Part shown: one piece after another, positions 31,866 through 40,462 of the stretch | Layout: each line of letters opens with the position of its first letter | How positions within the stretch are numbered: the first letter of the stretch is position 1 | From: Candidatus Binatia bacterium | GTDB lineage: Bacteria > Vulcanimicrobiota > Vulcanimicrobiia > Vulcanimicrobiales > Vulcanimicrobiaceae | Direction: 5' to 3' | Length of the DNA: 64,000 nt | NCBI GenBank assembly: GCA_035544215.1 | Contig: DATKHY010000007.1 | Coordinates: 1,488,001 to 1,552,000 of the forward strand | Notes under the pieces: generated by a model | Told to the model about the DNA's origin: nothing | Seen by the model: the letters and a program-made list of their open reading frames with translations, nothing else | Databases searched by the model: none | Position numbers and translations under genes: made by a program

Positions 31866-33220
31866 CGGCCTACGATCTCGTCGTAATCGGAACGGGAAGT
31901 TCCGGAAATGCCGTCGCCACGACTTGCGCGCGTGCCGGCAGGCGCGTTGCAATCGTCGACGAGCTTCCCTACGGCGGCACGTGCGAGCTGCGGGGCTGCG
32001 ATCCGAAGAAGGTGCTCGTCGGAGCCGCGGAGCTGATCGACTGGTGCGATCGCATGCGCGGCAGCGGTTTCTCCGGCGAGGCGCGGATCGACTGGCCCGA
32101 GCTGATGCGCTTCAAGCGCACGTTCACCGACCCGGTTCCGCAGCAGCGGGAAGAAAGCTACAGCGCACTCGGAATCGAGACGTATCACGGCCAGGCGCGC
32201 TTCGTCGATCCGGCGACGATAAGCGTTGGGGATCGACGGCTCGAGACGCGTCACGTCGTCCTGGCCACCGGCGCGCGGCCGGCGAACCTCCAGATCGCGG
32301 GCGAAGAGCACCTGATCACCAGCACCGACTTCCTTGACTTGGAACGGATGCCGCGTCGCGTCGCGTTCATCGGCGGCGGCTATATCGCGTTCGAGTTTGC
32401 GCACCTCGCGGTACGCGCAGGCGCGGCGCCCGTCATTCTGCAGCGCGGCCCGCGCGTGCTGACCGGCTTCGACCCGGGCCTGGTCGACGCGCTCGTCGAC
32501 GTCAGCGGGGCGGTCGGGATCGACGTGCGCGTCCAGTGCGAAGTGCACGCGGCCGAGAAGATCGCGGCCGGCTTCGTCGTGAGCGGTATCGCCGGCGGAG
32601 AGGAGTTTTCCCTCGAGTGCGACCTGGTCGTTCACGCGGCGGGTCGCATCCCGGATCTCGACGACCTCGATCTTGCCGCCGGCAACGTGCAGCGAACCGA
32701 CAAGGGCGTCGCGGTCAACGAGTTTTTGCAGAGCCGCAGCAACGCCGCCGTCTATGCGGTCGGCGACTGCGCCGATGGGGGTGGCCTGCCGCTCACGCCG
32801 ACCGCATCGGTGGAGGGCGAAGTCGCGGCGCGCAACCTCCTCGAGGGCAATCGGCACTCCGTCGATTTCGCGGGCCTCGTCAGCATCGTGTACACGATTC
32901 CGCCGCTCGGGTCGACCGGCCTCACGCAGGCGGCGGCCGACGAGCGGGGCCTGCGCTGCACGGTCGGCGCCGCCGACTCAACGCAATGGTACTCGTCGCG
33001 GCGGATACACGCGCGGCGTTCGGCATTTCGCGTGATCGTCGAGGACTCGACCGGACGGATCCTCGGCGCGCACGTTCTCGGTCCGCACGCCGAGGAGTTG
33101 CTCAACGTCTTCTCGCTCGCGATTCGCGCTCAGATCCCGGCTGCGACTCTGGGAGGCGCGCTCTTTGCATACCCGACGGCGTCGTCCGACATCGCCGGAA
33201 TGCTCCAAGGCTCCAAATAA
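31862..33220 (+). CDS. FAD/NAD(P) disulfide reductase-family protein
   Basis: A 452-residue flavoprotein of the glutathione/mercuric reductase class. FAD loop GTGSSGNAVA at the N-terminus, redox disulfide Cys41-Cys46 (CELRGC, a CxxxxC motif), NAD(P) loop FIGGGYIAFEFAH, and AVGDCADGG before the dimerisation domain. The usual C-terminal HPT catalytic His is replaced by YPT (about residue 437), and the protein ends soon after. It likely reduces a disulfide or quinone with altered chemistry. It is translated in overlap with the AraC/Ogt gene; the stop lies 4 bases before a CIRCE element. Confidence 0.9.
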   Translation: MTAYDLVVIGTGSSGNAVATTCARAGRRVAIVDELPYGGTCELRGCDPKKVLVGAAELIDWCDRMRGSGFSGEARIDWPELMRFKRTFTDPVPQQREESYSALGIETYHGQARFVDPATISVGDRRLETRHVVLATGARPANLQIAGEEHLITSTDFLDLERMPRRVAFIGGGYIAFEFAHLAVRAGAAPVILQRGPRVLTGFDPGLVDALVDVSGAVGIDVRVQCEVHAAEKIAAGFVVSGIAGGEEFSLECDLVVHAAGRIPDLDDLDLAAGNVQRTDKGVAVNEFLQSRSNAAVYAVGDCADGGGLPLTPTASVEGEVAARNLLEGNRHSVDFAGLVSIVYTIPPLGSTGLTQAAADERGLRCTVGAADSTQWYSSRRIHARRSAFRVIVEDSTGRILGAHVLGPHAEELLNVFSLAIRAQIPAATLGGALFAYPTASSDIAGMLQGSK

Positions 33221-33224
33221 CCGC

Positions 33225-33251
33225 TTAGCACTCACTACCTAAGAGCGCTAA
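33225..33251. promoter_or_regulatory. CIRCE (HrcA operator) upstream of mraZ
   Basis: TTAGCACTC, nine bases, then GAGCGCTAA. This matches the CIRCE consensus TTAGCACTC-N9-GAGTGCTAA at 17 of 18 positions and with the exact spacing. It lies 4 bases after the flavoprotein gene and about 50 bases upstream of the mraZ promoter. The same kind of element precedes groES in this window. Confidence 0.8.
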
Positions 33252-33299
33252 AGCGCTTCACTTTGTTGTGCCGCCCCTCCGAAGCGGGCCTTCGAAATC

Positions 33300-33328
33300 T
33301 TGCCTTAGCCCTGCCTGGGGCGTATAGT
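33300..33328 (+). promoter_or_regulatory. mraZ: Putative sigma-70 promoter of the mraZ/dcw cluster
   Basis: TTGCCT (33300-33305), a 17-base spacer and TATAGT (33323-33328), close to the vegetative consensus. Transcription would start near 33335, inside the three 10-base MraZ-type repeats. Confidence 0.65.
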
Positions 33329-33355
33329 GGTGGGAAGTAGTGTGTAGTGGTGCCT
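33326..33355 (+). promoter_or_regulatory. Putative MraZ operator: three 10-base direct repeats
   Basis: Three units starting AGTGGTGGGA, AGTAGTGTGT and AGTGGTGCCT follow each other with an exact 10-base period. MraZ autorepression sites in other bacteria are tandem GTGG/TGGG boxes with 10-base spacing in front of mraZ. Here they overlap the -10 element and transcription start. Confidence 0.65.
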
Positions 33356-33368
33356 TACGGAGGGGTTT

Positions 33369-33809
33369 GTGCACGCGGAGCTCCCGCGTTTCGCGGGTTC
33401 GGAGCAACATGCTCTCGACCACAAGGGGCGTCTCATCGTACCCGCCCGCTTTCGCGAGCGGCTCGGTCCGCAATTTGTCCTAACCATCGCCCCTCCGGAT
33501 CCATGTCTCGCGCTCTATCCCAGCGCCACGTGGGTCGAGGCCTGCGGCCGCCTCGAGTCGGTATCCCAAAAAGACGAAGCCTATCGGCGCTTTCTCCGCT
33601 ACCTGTTCGCCCATACGGAAGAGGTCGCGTGCGACGCGCAGGGCCGCGTCGTCGTGCCGTCGCTGCTGCGCTCGTACGCGGGCATCGAACGCTTCGTCGT
33701 TTCCGTGGGCCTGCTGACCCGCATCGAAATTTGGGCGAAGGAGCGCTACGCCTTCGAGTCGCCGCCGGAGGGCGACGTTCCGCGCTTCATGGCCGAGTTC
33801 GGGCTGTAG
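33369..33809 (+). CDS. mraZ: Transcriptional regulator MraZ
   Basis: A 146-residue protein of two AbrB-like halves, each with the DxxGRxxxP signature (HKGRLIVPARFRE and AQGRVVVPSLLR). MraZ is an octameric ring that binds its own promoter and represses the dcw cluster. The GTG at 33369 follows a GGAGGGG ribosome site. It heads the cell-division and wall cluster. Confidence 0.96.
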   Translation: MHAELPRFAGSEQHALDHKGRLIVPARFRERLGPQFVLTIAPPDPCLALYPSATWVEACGRLESVSQKDEAYRRFLRYLFAHTEEVACDAQGRVVVPSLLRSYAGIERFVVSVGLLTRIEIWAKERYAFESPPEGDVPRFMAEFGL

Positions 33810-33841
33810 GCGTCAGGCGTAAGCGATGTGGTGCCGATGTG

Positions 33842-34705
33842 ATGCACGTCTCGGTGCTTGTGGAGCCGGCCCTGGAGTACTTGGCGATCCGGCCGGATGG
33901 GATCTACGTCGATGCGACGTTCGGAGCGGGCGGTCATTCCCGTGCGATCCTGCAGCGCCTTCGAGACGGCCGTTTGATTGCACTCGATGCCGATCCGAGT
34001 GCTGCTGCGGCGGAGATCGCCGATCCGCGCTTCACCTTCTTTCACGACAATTTCCGGAACCTCGACCGCGTCCTCGATCGAGCCGGCATCGGCTCGATCG
34101 ACGGCGTTCTCTTCGACTTGGGAGTTTCGTCGATGCAACTTGACGATCCGGAGCGTGGATTTTCGCTCGCGAAATCCTCGCCGCTGGACATGCGCATGGA
34201 TCCGGCCGTCGGGCCGAGCGCATACGAGATTCTGGCGACCGCCAGCGAGGGCGAGCTCGCCGATATCTTCTTCGCGTACGGCGAGGAGCGCTCGGCGCGG
34301 CGAATTGCGCGCGCGATCGTGGCGCGCCGCGCGCTCGGCGAGCTGCCCAACACCGCGGCCGAGTTCGCCGGCCTCGTGGCGGGCGTCGTGCGCCGGCCGG
34401 GCCGGCGCGAGCGGATTCATCCCGCGACGCGCGTCTTTCAGGCTCTGCGCATCGCGGCCAACGACGAGCTCGACGCTCTGCGCGATGGCTTGCGAAGCGC
34501 GATCGGCCGGCTGCGCTCCGCGGGACGCGTCGTCGCGATCAGCTTTCATTCGCTCGAAGACCGCATCGTCAAGCGGACGTACCGCGACGACGCGCGGCTC
34601 GACGTGCTCACGAAGCGCCCGATCCTCCCGTCCGAGGAAGAGATCGCGCAGAACCGTCGCGCCCGCAGCGCCAAGCTGCGCGCCGCGCAGCGAAAGGCGA
34701 GCTGA
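33842..34705 (+). CDS. rsmH: 16S rRNA (cytosine1402-N4)-methyltransferase
   Basis: A 287-residue SAM-dependent methyltransferase (MraW) acting on the decoding centre of 16S rRNA. SAM motif VDATFGAGGHSRAIL, then FDLGVSSMQLDDPERGFS and the C-terminal VAISFHSLEDRIVKR, all family hallmarks. The ATG at 33842 gives the usual HVSVL start. It follows mraZ after 32 bases and abuts ftsL. Confidence 0.97.
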   Translation: MHVSVLVEPALEYLAIRPDGIYVDATFGAGGHSRAILQRLRDGRLIALDADPSAAAAEIADPRFTFFHDNFRNLDRVLDRAGIGSIDGVLFDLGVSSMQLDDPERGFSLAKSSPLDMRMDPAVGPSAYEILATASEGELADIFFAYGEERSARRIARAIVARRALGELPNTAAEFAGLVAGVVRRPGRRERIHPATRVFQALRIAANDELDALRDGLRSAIGRLRSAGRVVAISFHSLEDRIVKRTYRDDARLDVLTKRPILPSEEEIAQNRRARSAKLRAAQRKAS

Positions 34706-35155
34706 ATGATCCAGCCACAGCGACACGACCGAACCATACGCATCGGTAATCCTCGGGCCGTGCGCGCCGCAACCCAACGGCGCAAGGCGCGTAAGAAGCG
34801 CGCTCGTTACGTCGGCGTCACGCGCACGCTTGCGGTACTCACCGCTGTGCTGGCGCTGCTCATGAGCTACGTCGTACTGACGTCGAGCCTGACCGGCCTG
34901 AGCTACGCGGTCGCCAAAGCGCAGGCCAACCGCGAAACTCTTCAAGAGGAGACGATGCGGCTCGACGACCGCATTGCGGCGCTGCGTTCCGACGACCGCC
35001 TCTCGCAGCTTGCGGCGCGCCTCGGAATGACGGAGCCGGCGCGCCTCGCGGTCGTGCGCATCGCAGTGCCGCGAGTCGTCCGGGCCAAGCCGTCCTTCCC
35101 GGTGCTGTCGTCGCTCGCCGGATTCTTCGCTCCGGCCGTGGCACGCCAGCAGTAG
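34706..35155 (+). CDS. ftsL: FtsL-like division protein
   Basis: A 149-residue bitopic protein with a basic cytoplasmic N-terminus (ATQRRKARKKRARYV), one membrane helix (LAVLTAVLALLMSYVVLTS) and a short coiled coil (QANRETLQEETMRLDDRIAAL). FtsL forms a complex with FtsB and FtsQ and activates FtsWI. Sequence is poorly conserved, so the call rests on topology and its place between rsmH and ftsI. The ATG directly follows the rsmH stop. Confidence 0.85.
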   Translation: MIQPQRHDRTIRIGNPRAVRAATQRRKARKKRARYVGVTRTLAVLTAVLALLMSYVVLTSSLTGLSYAVAKAQANRETLQEETMRLDDRIAALRSDDRLSQLAARLGMTEPARLAVVRIAVPRVVRAKPSFPVLSSLAGFFAPAVARQQ

Positions 35156-35171
35156 CGGCGCCGCGGCTTCA

Positions 35172-36914
35172 ATGCATCAGCGGACCTTTGCGCGCGTCGC
35201 CCCGATGCGCGCGAGGCTGTTCTTTTACGCGTGCATGGTCGTCGCGCTCTTTCTCGCGTGGCGCCTGAGCGTCGTGCAAGGGCTCGATGGACGGCTCTAC
35301 GCCAAGGAGGCACTGGCGCAGCGCTCCGACACGGTCGAGGTGTTCGCGCGCCGTGGCAGCATCTTAGACCGCAACGGCAACGTCCTCGTGCGCTCCATGC
35401 CGTCCGAGAGCGTCTACGCCATACCGAGAGAGATCCTCGATCCCGATGCAACCGCCGCGAAGCTCCGAACGATCTTCGGCAAACTCGATCCCGGCGTGGT
35501 CGCGGCGCTGCACGATCGGCATCTTTGGTTCGTCTGGATCGCGCGCAAAGTATCGCACGATCTCGCGCAGCGTGTGCGCGCATTGGACGGCCCGGGCATC
35601 GCGCTCAAGGAGGAAGACACGGGGTTGCGGGTCGACACCAGCGGATCGCTGGCCTCGACGGTGCTCGGGTTCGTCGGTACCGACGAAAACGGCTTGGACG
35701 GCGTCGAATATGCCTACGACGACGTACTGCGCGGCCGGTCGGGGCGAGTCACGCTCGAAGCCGATCAGTTCGGCCGTCCGATTCCGTTCGGGCTCGAGCG
35801 CGTCGTAACGCCCGCGCAGGCCGGCTCCACCGTGCAGCTGACGCTCGATCCGTACCTCCAATTCGTTGCGGAGCACGCGCTTCGCCAACAGGTGCGCGCG
35901 TTTCACGCGCTCGACGGTACCGCGATCGTGATGGATCCGTGGACCGGGGAGATCCTCGCGTTGGCTAATCTCCCGGACTTCGATCCGAACCGTTTCTGGA
36001 AATTCGACGACGACGCGCGCCGCGACCGAGGGGTGATGGATGCGTACGAGCCGGGCTCGACGTACAAGCTCATCACGGCGGCGGCGGCGCTGGATTCGCG
36101 CAAGGTCACCTGGACCAGCCGCTTCCCCGCACGCGACACGATCGAAGTAGGCGGGCGCACGATTCACAACGCGGAAGATGGCTTCATGGCCGGCACCGGC
36201 GGAAGCGAAACGCTGGAACAGATCGTCGAGTTTTCGCACAACGTGGGTGCGGCGGAAGTCGGCCTCTCGATAGGGGCGAAGACATTTTACGCGATGGAAC
36301 GCAAGGCCGGCTTCGGAGACCCAAGCGGCGTCGGTCTGCCGGGCGAGAATCCCGGCATCGTCCCGCCTCCCTCCCAGTGGAGCGGTTCATCGCTCGCGAC
36401 GATGTCGTTCGGTCAAGGTGTCTCCGTGACGCCGCTAGCGATGGCACGCTACTACTGCGCGGTCGCGAACGGCGGGAATCTCATGGAACCGCACATCGTG
36501 CGCGCCGTCTACGACCAGCAAGGCAAGCTCGTGCGGCGCGTCACGCCGAGGATCGTGCGGCGCGTCTTCTCGCAGCACACCGCGGAAGAGCTGCGGACGA
36601 TCCTGCGAGCGGTCGTCTTGCATGGTACCGGCGACCCGACGGCACAGATTCCCGGATATGCGACGGCGGGCAAGACCGGAACGGCGGAGATGGTGGTGGA
36701 CGGCGAGTACCGAGGCGGATACTATGCGGCGTCGTTCATCGGCATGGTCCCCTATCCGCGACCACGCTACGTCGTCTACGTGAAAGTGGAGCGTCCGATC
36801 GGCTCGTACTACGGCAGCGTCGTCGCGGCCCCGGCCTTCGCCGCCATCTCGCGCGCTGCGATGTTGCATGCGGGAGTCCTGCCGAGCGCAGCCGTTGCGC
36901 GAAATGGGCGGTGA
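35172..36914 (+). CDS. ftsI: Penicillin-binding protein 2/FtsI (septal transpeptidase)
   Basis: A 580-residue class B PBP. One N-terminal membrane helix (FFYACMVVALFLAWRL), a PBP dimer domain (RGSILDRNGNVL), then the transpeptidase with active-site SxxK (STYK, Ser near residue 296), SxN (SHN) and KTGT near residue 501. There is no PASTA domain. It cross-links septal murein with FtsW. The stop lies 11 bases inside murE. Confidence 0.96.
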   Translation: MHQRTFARVAPMRARLFFYACMVVALFLAWRLSVVQGLDGRLYAKEALAQRSDTVEVFARRGSILDRNGNVLVRSMPSESVYAIPREILDPDATAAKLRTIFGKLDPGVVAALHDRHLWFVWIARKVSHDLAQRVRALDGPGIALKEEDTGLRVDTSGSLASTVLGFVGTDENGLDGVEYAYDDVLRGRSGRVTLEADQFGRPIPFGLERVVTPAQAGSTVQLTLDPYLQFVAEHALRQQVRAFHALDGTAIVMDPWTGEILALANLPDFDPNRFWKFDDDARRDRGVMDAYEPGSTYKLITAAAALDSRKVTWTSRFPARDTIEVGGRTIHNAEDGFMAGTGGSETLEQIVEFSHNVGAAEVGLSIGAKTFYAMERKAGFGDPSGVGLPGENPGIVPPPSQWSGSSLATMSFGQGVSVTPLAMARYYCAVANGGNLMEPHIVRAVYDQQGKLVRRVTPRIVRRVFSQHTAEELRTILRAVVLHGTGDPTAQIPGYATAGKTGTAEMVVDGEYRGGYYAASFIGMVPYPRPRYVVYVKVERPIGSYYGSVVAAPAFAAISRAAMLHAGVLPSAAVARNGR

Positions 36915-38370
36915 ACGCGCGGTCGCACTGGCGACGCTGCTCAAGCGCCTGCCGGACGCGCAGATAACCGGCGCTCGCGAAATCGACGTTACGAGCATCG
37001 AGACCGCGTCGCAGGCGGTCCGGCCGGGAGCGCTCTTCGTGGCGCTGCGCGGGACGCATACGGACGGCCATAGCTACGTGCCCGAGGCGATCGCCGGCGG
37101 CGCGCGCGCGGTCGTGGTCGAGGAGTCTCCGGAAACGATTGCCTCCGGCGCGACGGTCGTGCGCGTCGCGGACACGCGCCGCGCGCTCTCGGGGTTGTCG
37201 GCGGCCTTCTTCGGCGATCCGTCGCTTTCGCTCGACGTCGTCGGCGTCACGGGCACCAATGGTAAAACGACGACGTCGCGGATGATCGGCGCTATCCTCA
37301 ACGAGGCCGGCATTCCGTGCGGAGTGATCGGCACGGTCGGCGCCGAGTTCGCTAGCCACACGTGGCGACTCGCGAACACGACTCCGCTGCCGCCCGAGCT
37401 TCACGGGTTGCTCGCCCACATGCGCGACGGTGGCGCCCGAGCGATCGCGATGGAGGTGAGCTCGCACGCGCTCGCGCTGGATCGCGTGGACGACGTCCGT
37501 TTTCGCATCGCGGTGCTGACCAACCTGACTCGCGATCATTTGGACTTTCATCAGACACCGGAGGCGTACGCGGCCGCGAAGCGGCGCCTCTTCGACCTCG
37601 CGCCGATAAGCGTTCTCAACGTCGACGATCAGTACGGCGCGCGGTGGGCGGCCGAGGTCGCGCGCGAGGGGCGCGACGTCATCACGTATGGCTCCAGTCC
37701 CGTAGCCACGCTGACGGCCGAAGAGGTCGCCGTTGCGGCCGACGGAAGCCGCTTCACCGTCGACGGCAGACTCTACGAGTTGCGCCTGCCCGGCCGGTTC
37801 AACGTGTGGAACGCGCTGGCTGCAATTGCCGTAGCAGAGCAGCTGGGCGTCGACAGCGCGACAAGCGCACGCGCGCTCGGATCGCTCGAGCGCGTGGCGG
37901 GACGCATGGAACATCTGCGCGGCGACGGCATCGACGTCATCGTCGACTACGCGCACACGCCCGACGCACTCGAGCACGCCCTGGGATCGCTGCGCGAGAC
38001 GGCGCGAGGCCGGCTCGCCGTCGTCTTCGGATGCGGTGGCGACCGCGACAAGGGCAAACGCCCCGAGATGGGAGCGGTGGCTGCGCGCATGGCCGATCGC
38101 CTGTACGTAACGAACGACAATCCTCGCAGCGAGGATCCGCGCGCGATCGCCGGCGCGATCGTGGCGGGGATCGGGAAGCGCGAGCACGTCGTGGAGCTGG
38201 ATCGGCGGCGCGCGATCGAATGCGCCATCGGTGAGGCGCGATCCGGCGACGTCGTCTTGATCGCCGGCAAGGGGCACGAGACGTATCAAATTATCGGCGA
38301 TCGCGTATTGCCGTTCGACGACGCGGAGGTGGCGCGCGCGGCGCTCTCGACACGTGGAGCGCTGCGATGA
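36904..38370 (+). CDS. murE: UDP-MurNAc-L-Ala-D-Glu:meso-DAP ligase
   Basis: A 488-residue Mur ligase. ATP loop GVTGTNGKTTTS near residue 115, and carbamate-region SSHALALDRV. The C-terminal TNDNPRSEDP contains DNPR, the motif that distinguishes diaminopimelate-adding enzymes from lysine-adding ones. The ATG at 36904 overlaps ftsI by 11 bases and gives the normal length; the upstream ATG at 36868 would overlap further. Its stop overlaps the murF start. Confidence 0.96.
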   Translation: MGGERAVALATLLKRLPDAQITGAREIDVTSIETASQAVRPGALFVALRGTHTDGHSYVPEAIAGGARAVVVEESPETIASGATVVRVADTRRALSGLSAAFFGDPSLSLDVVGVTGTNGKTTTSRMIGAILNEAGIPCGVIGTVGAEFASHTWRLANTTPLPPELHGLLAHMRDGGARAIAMEVSSHALALDRVDDVRFRIAVLTNLTRDHLDFHQTPEAYAAAKRRLFDLAPISVLNVDDQYGARWAAEVAREGRDVITYGSSPVATLTAEEVAVAADGSRFTVDGRLYELRLPGRFNVWNALAAIAVAEQLGVDSATSARALGSLERVAGRMEHLRGDGIDVIVDYAHTPDALEHALGSLRETARGRLAVVFGCGGDRDKGKRPEMGAVAARMADRLYVTNDNPRSEDPRAIAGAIVAGIGKREHVVELDRRRAIECAIGEARSGDVVLIAGKGHETYQIIGDRVLPFDDAEVARAALSTRGALR

Positions 38371-39752
38371 ATATCCCACTCGACGCGGCATTGCGCGCCA
38401 CCGGGGCGACGCTGAGGGACGCCGAATCGGCGCCGGCCTCGCTGCGCGTCAGCACCGACACCCGAACGATCGAACCCGGCGACACCTTCGTCGCGCTGCG
38501 CGGGGAGCGTTACGACGGGCACGACTACGCCGCGGAGGCGGCGCGGCGCGGCGCGGCGATGCTAGTGCTCGAGCGGCCGGACCCCCAGACGCCAGGAACG
38601 CCGGCGATGCTCGTTCGAGACGGTTTGCAGGCCTACATGGCCCTGGCCGGCCGCGCCCGCGAGCTCTTCCACGGACGGGTGGTTGCGATCACCGGAAGCA
38701 CCGGCAAGACGACCACGAAGGAGTTTCTCGCGCAGCTGCTCGCGGTGCGCTACGGAGATCGCGTGCTCGCGGCTCCGGGTAACGAGAACAACGAGATCGG
38801 GGTCAGCAAGCTCCTGCTGCGCGCGGACAATGCGGAACACGACGTACTCGTGGTCGAGATGGGAGCGCGAAAGTACGGCGACGTGGCCGAGCTCGTTCAG
38901 ATCGCGCGGCCCGACATCGGCATCCTCACCAACGTCGGCGAGGCGCACTTGGAGATCATCGGATCGCGCGAGCGGCTGGCCGACACGAAGTGGGCCCTGT
39001 TCGGCGCCGGCGCTCGCGCGGTGCTCAACGCCGGCGACGAAGTGTCGCGCGCGCGCGCTGCGGCGCTGCGTGACGAGGCGCATTGGTTCGTCGCGGTGCC
39101 CCAAGCCGGCGGCCTGGATCGCTACGAGCGGCTGCAGACCCTGACCGCACTGGTCGGAGATCACCATTTGCTGACGCGCGCCGAGGGGGGCGCGCATTCC
39201 GTCGAAGTTCACCTGCACGTGGCCGGCGAATACAACCGCGCCAACGCGGCGGGCGCGGCCGCCGGCGCTCTGGAGCTGGGCGTTCGGCTCGACGATATCG
39301 CGCCGCGCCTTGCCGATCTGCAGCCTCCGCCGGGACGCTACGACAGCATCGTGATCGGCGGCGGAATCCGGCTGATCTACGACGCGTACAACGCCAATGC
39401 AAGCAGCATGATCGCGGCGCTCGACGCCTTCGGCGCGGAGGCCGCAACGCGCCGCATCGCCGTCCTCGCGTCGATGGCGGAGCTGGGCGACGAATCGCGC
39501 GTCTTGCACGAGCGCGTCGGTGCGCACGCCGCCGGAAGAGTGGACGTGCTCGTCGTCCAGGGCGAGTTCGCGGCGGAGCTCGCGCGCGGTGCGGAGCGCG
39601 CGGGACTCGGTCCAGCACAGATCGTTTGCGTCGGCGCCAATGCCCAGGCTGCGCGCTGGCTGCGCGAACACGCGCGCCGCGGCGACGTCGTGTTGCTGAA
39701 GGGCTCGCGCAAATACAAGCTCGAGGAAATCGTAGAGGAGCTGCAAGCGTGA
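38367..39752 (+). CDS. murF: UDP-MurNAc-tripeptide:D-Ala-D-Ala ligase
   Basis: A 461-residue Mur ligase adding D-Ala-D-Ala. ATP loop ITGSTGKTTTKEF near residue 111, GNENNEIGVSKLLL, VVEMGARKYGDVAEL, and C-terminal IYDAYNANASSM. ATGA overlap with murE and GTGA overlap with the following CofE-like gene. Confidence 0.96.
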   Translation: MNIPLDAALRATGATLRDAESAPASLRVSTDTRTIEPGDTFVALRGERYDGHDYAAEAARRGAAMLVLERPDPQTPGTPAMLVRDGLQAYMALAGRARELFHGRVVAITGSTGKTTTKEFLAQLLAVRYGDRVLAAPGNENNEIGVSKLLLRADNAEHDVLVVEMGARKYGDVAELVQIARPDIGILTNVGEAHLEIIGSRERLADTKWALFGAGARAVLNAGDEVSRARAAALRDEAHWFVAVPQAGGLDRYERLQTLTALVGDHHLLTRAEGGAHSVEVHLHVAGEYNRANAAGAAAGALELGVRLDDIAPRLADLQPPPGRYDSIVIGGGIRLIYDAYNANASSMIAALDAFGAEAATRRIAVLASMAELGDESRVLHERVGAHAAGRVDVLVVQGEFAAELARGAERAGLGPAQIVCVGANAQAARWLREHARRGDVVLLKGSRKYKLEEIVEELQA

Positions 39753-40462
39753 GCCTCGCGTTGCAGAGCCTAAAGGTCAATCACGCCGAAGCGCCGCCCG
39801 GCCTGATCGCGATTCCCGTGCGCACGCCGCTCGTACGCCCCGGCGACGATCTGATCGCGACGGTCGCCCAGGCCGTGCGCGGCATCGCTCGTCCCGGCGA
39901 CGTCGTCGCCGTCTCGGAGAGCGCCGTCGCGGTCGCGCAGGGTGAGTTCGTCGTGGCAGAACTCGTCCGGCCGTCGCGGCTCGCGTACGCGCTCTCGCGG
40001 CGCGCCGGCGCGCTCGCGACGATGAGCCAGCCGGAATCCGTGCAGCTGGTGATCGACCGCGCCGGCGTGTGGAAGGTGATCTACGCGACGCTCTTACACG
40101 TGATCGCGCGCGCCCGCGGACGGCGCGGCGCATTTTACGAGGTGCTCGGCGAAGCGATCGCGGCATTCGATGGCTACACGGGCACGATGCCGCCCTACGA
40201 GCGCGCGATCGTATTCTCGCCCAGCGATCCGCAGGGCACCGCGCGCGCGTTTCGCGAGCGCACCGGCATCGAGTGCGCTGTGGTCGACGCGAACGATCTC
40301 GGCAAGGCCAAGGTGCTGGGTGCATCCGACGCCGTCCACGCCGGCGCCGTTGAGGCGGCCCTGATGCACAATCCGCACGGCAACAGCGACGAACAGACGC
40401 CGGTCGTCGTGCTCAAGTGGCGCGGCCACGGACCAGATCCACTGTTGAGCTCAGTATCGTGA
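39749..40462 (+). CDS. CofE-like (coenzyme F420-0:glutamate ligase-fold) protein in the wall cluster
   Basis: A 237-residue protein with similarities to the F420-0:gamma-glutamyl ligase fold: RPGDDLIATV, PGDVVAVSESAVAVAQG near the N-terminus, VDANDLGKAKVLG in the place where CofE has its metal-binding TDTNG loop, and a C-terminal TPVVVLKWRG strand. CofE adds glutamates to F420 by GTP-dependent amide bond formation. No other F420 gene is in the window, and the gene sits in overlap (GTGA on both sides) between murF and mraY. A role in modifying a wall precursor or in glutamate ligation to another carrier is an inference. Confidence 0.6.
   Translation: MSLALQSLKVNHAEAPPGLIAIPVRTPLVRPGDDLIATVAQAVRGIARPGDVVAVSESAVAVAQGEFVVAELVRPSRLAYALSRRAGALATMSQPESVQLVIDRAGVWKVIYATLLHVIARARGRRGAFYEVLGEAIAAFDGYTGTMPPYERAIVFSPSDPQGTARAFRERTGIECAVVDANDLGKAKVLGASDAVHAGAVEAALMHNPHGNSDEQTPVVVLKWRGHGPDPLLSSVS

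Noticed and set aside
35364-36239. Minus-strand open frame opposite ftsI, and many similar ones opposite mur genes
   Set aside because: Pure shadow of the coding strand, Arg/Ala-rich translation, no ribosome site.
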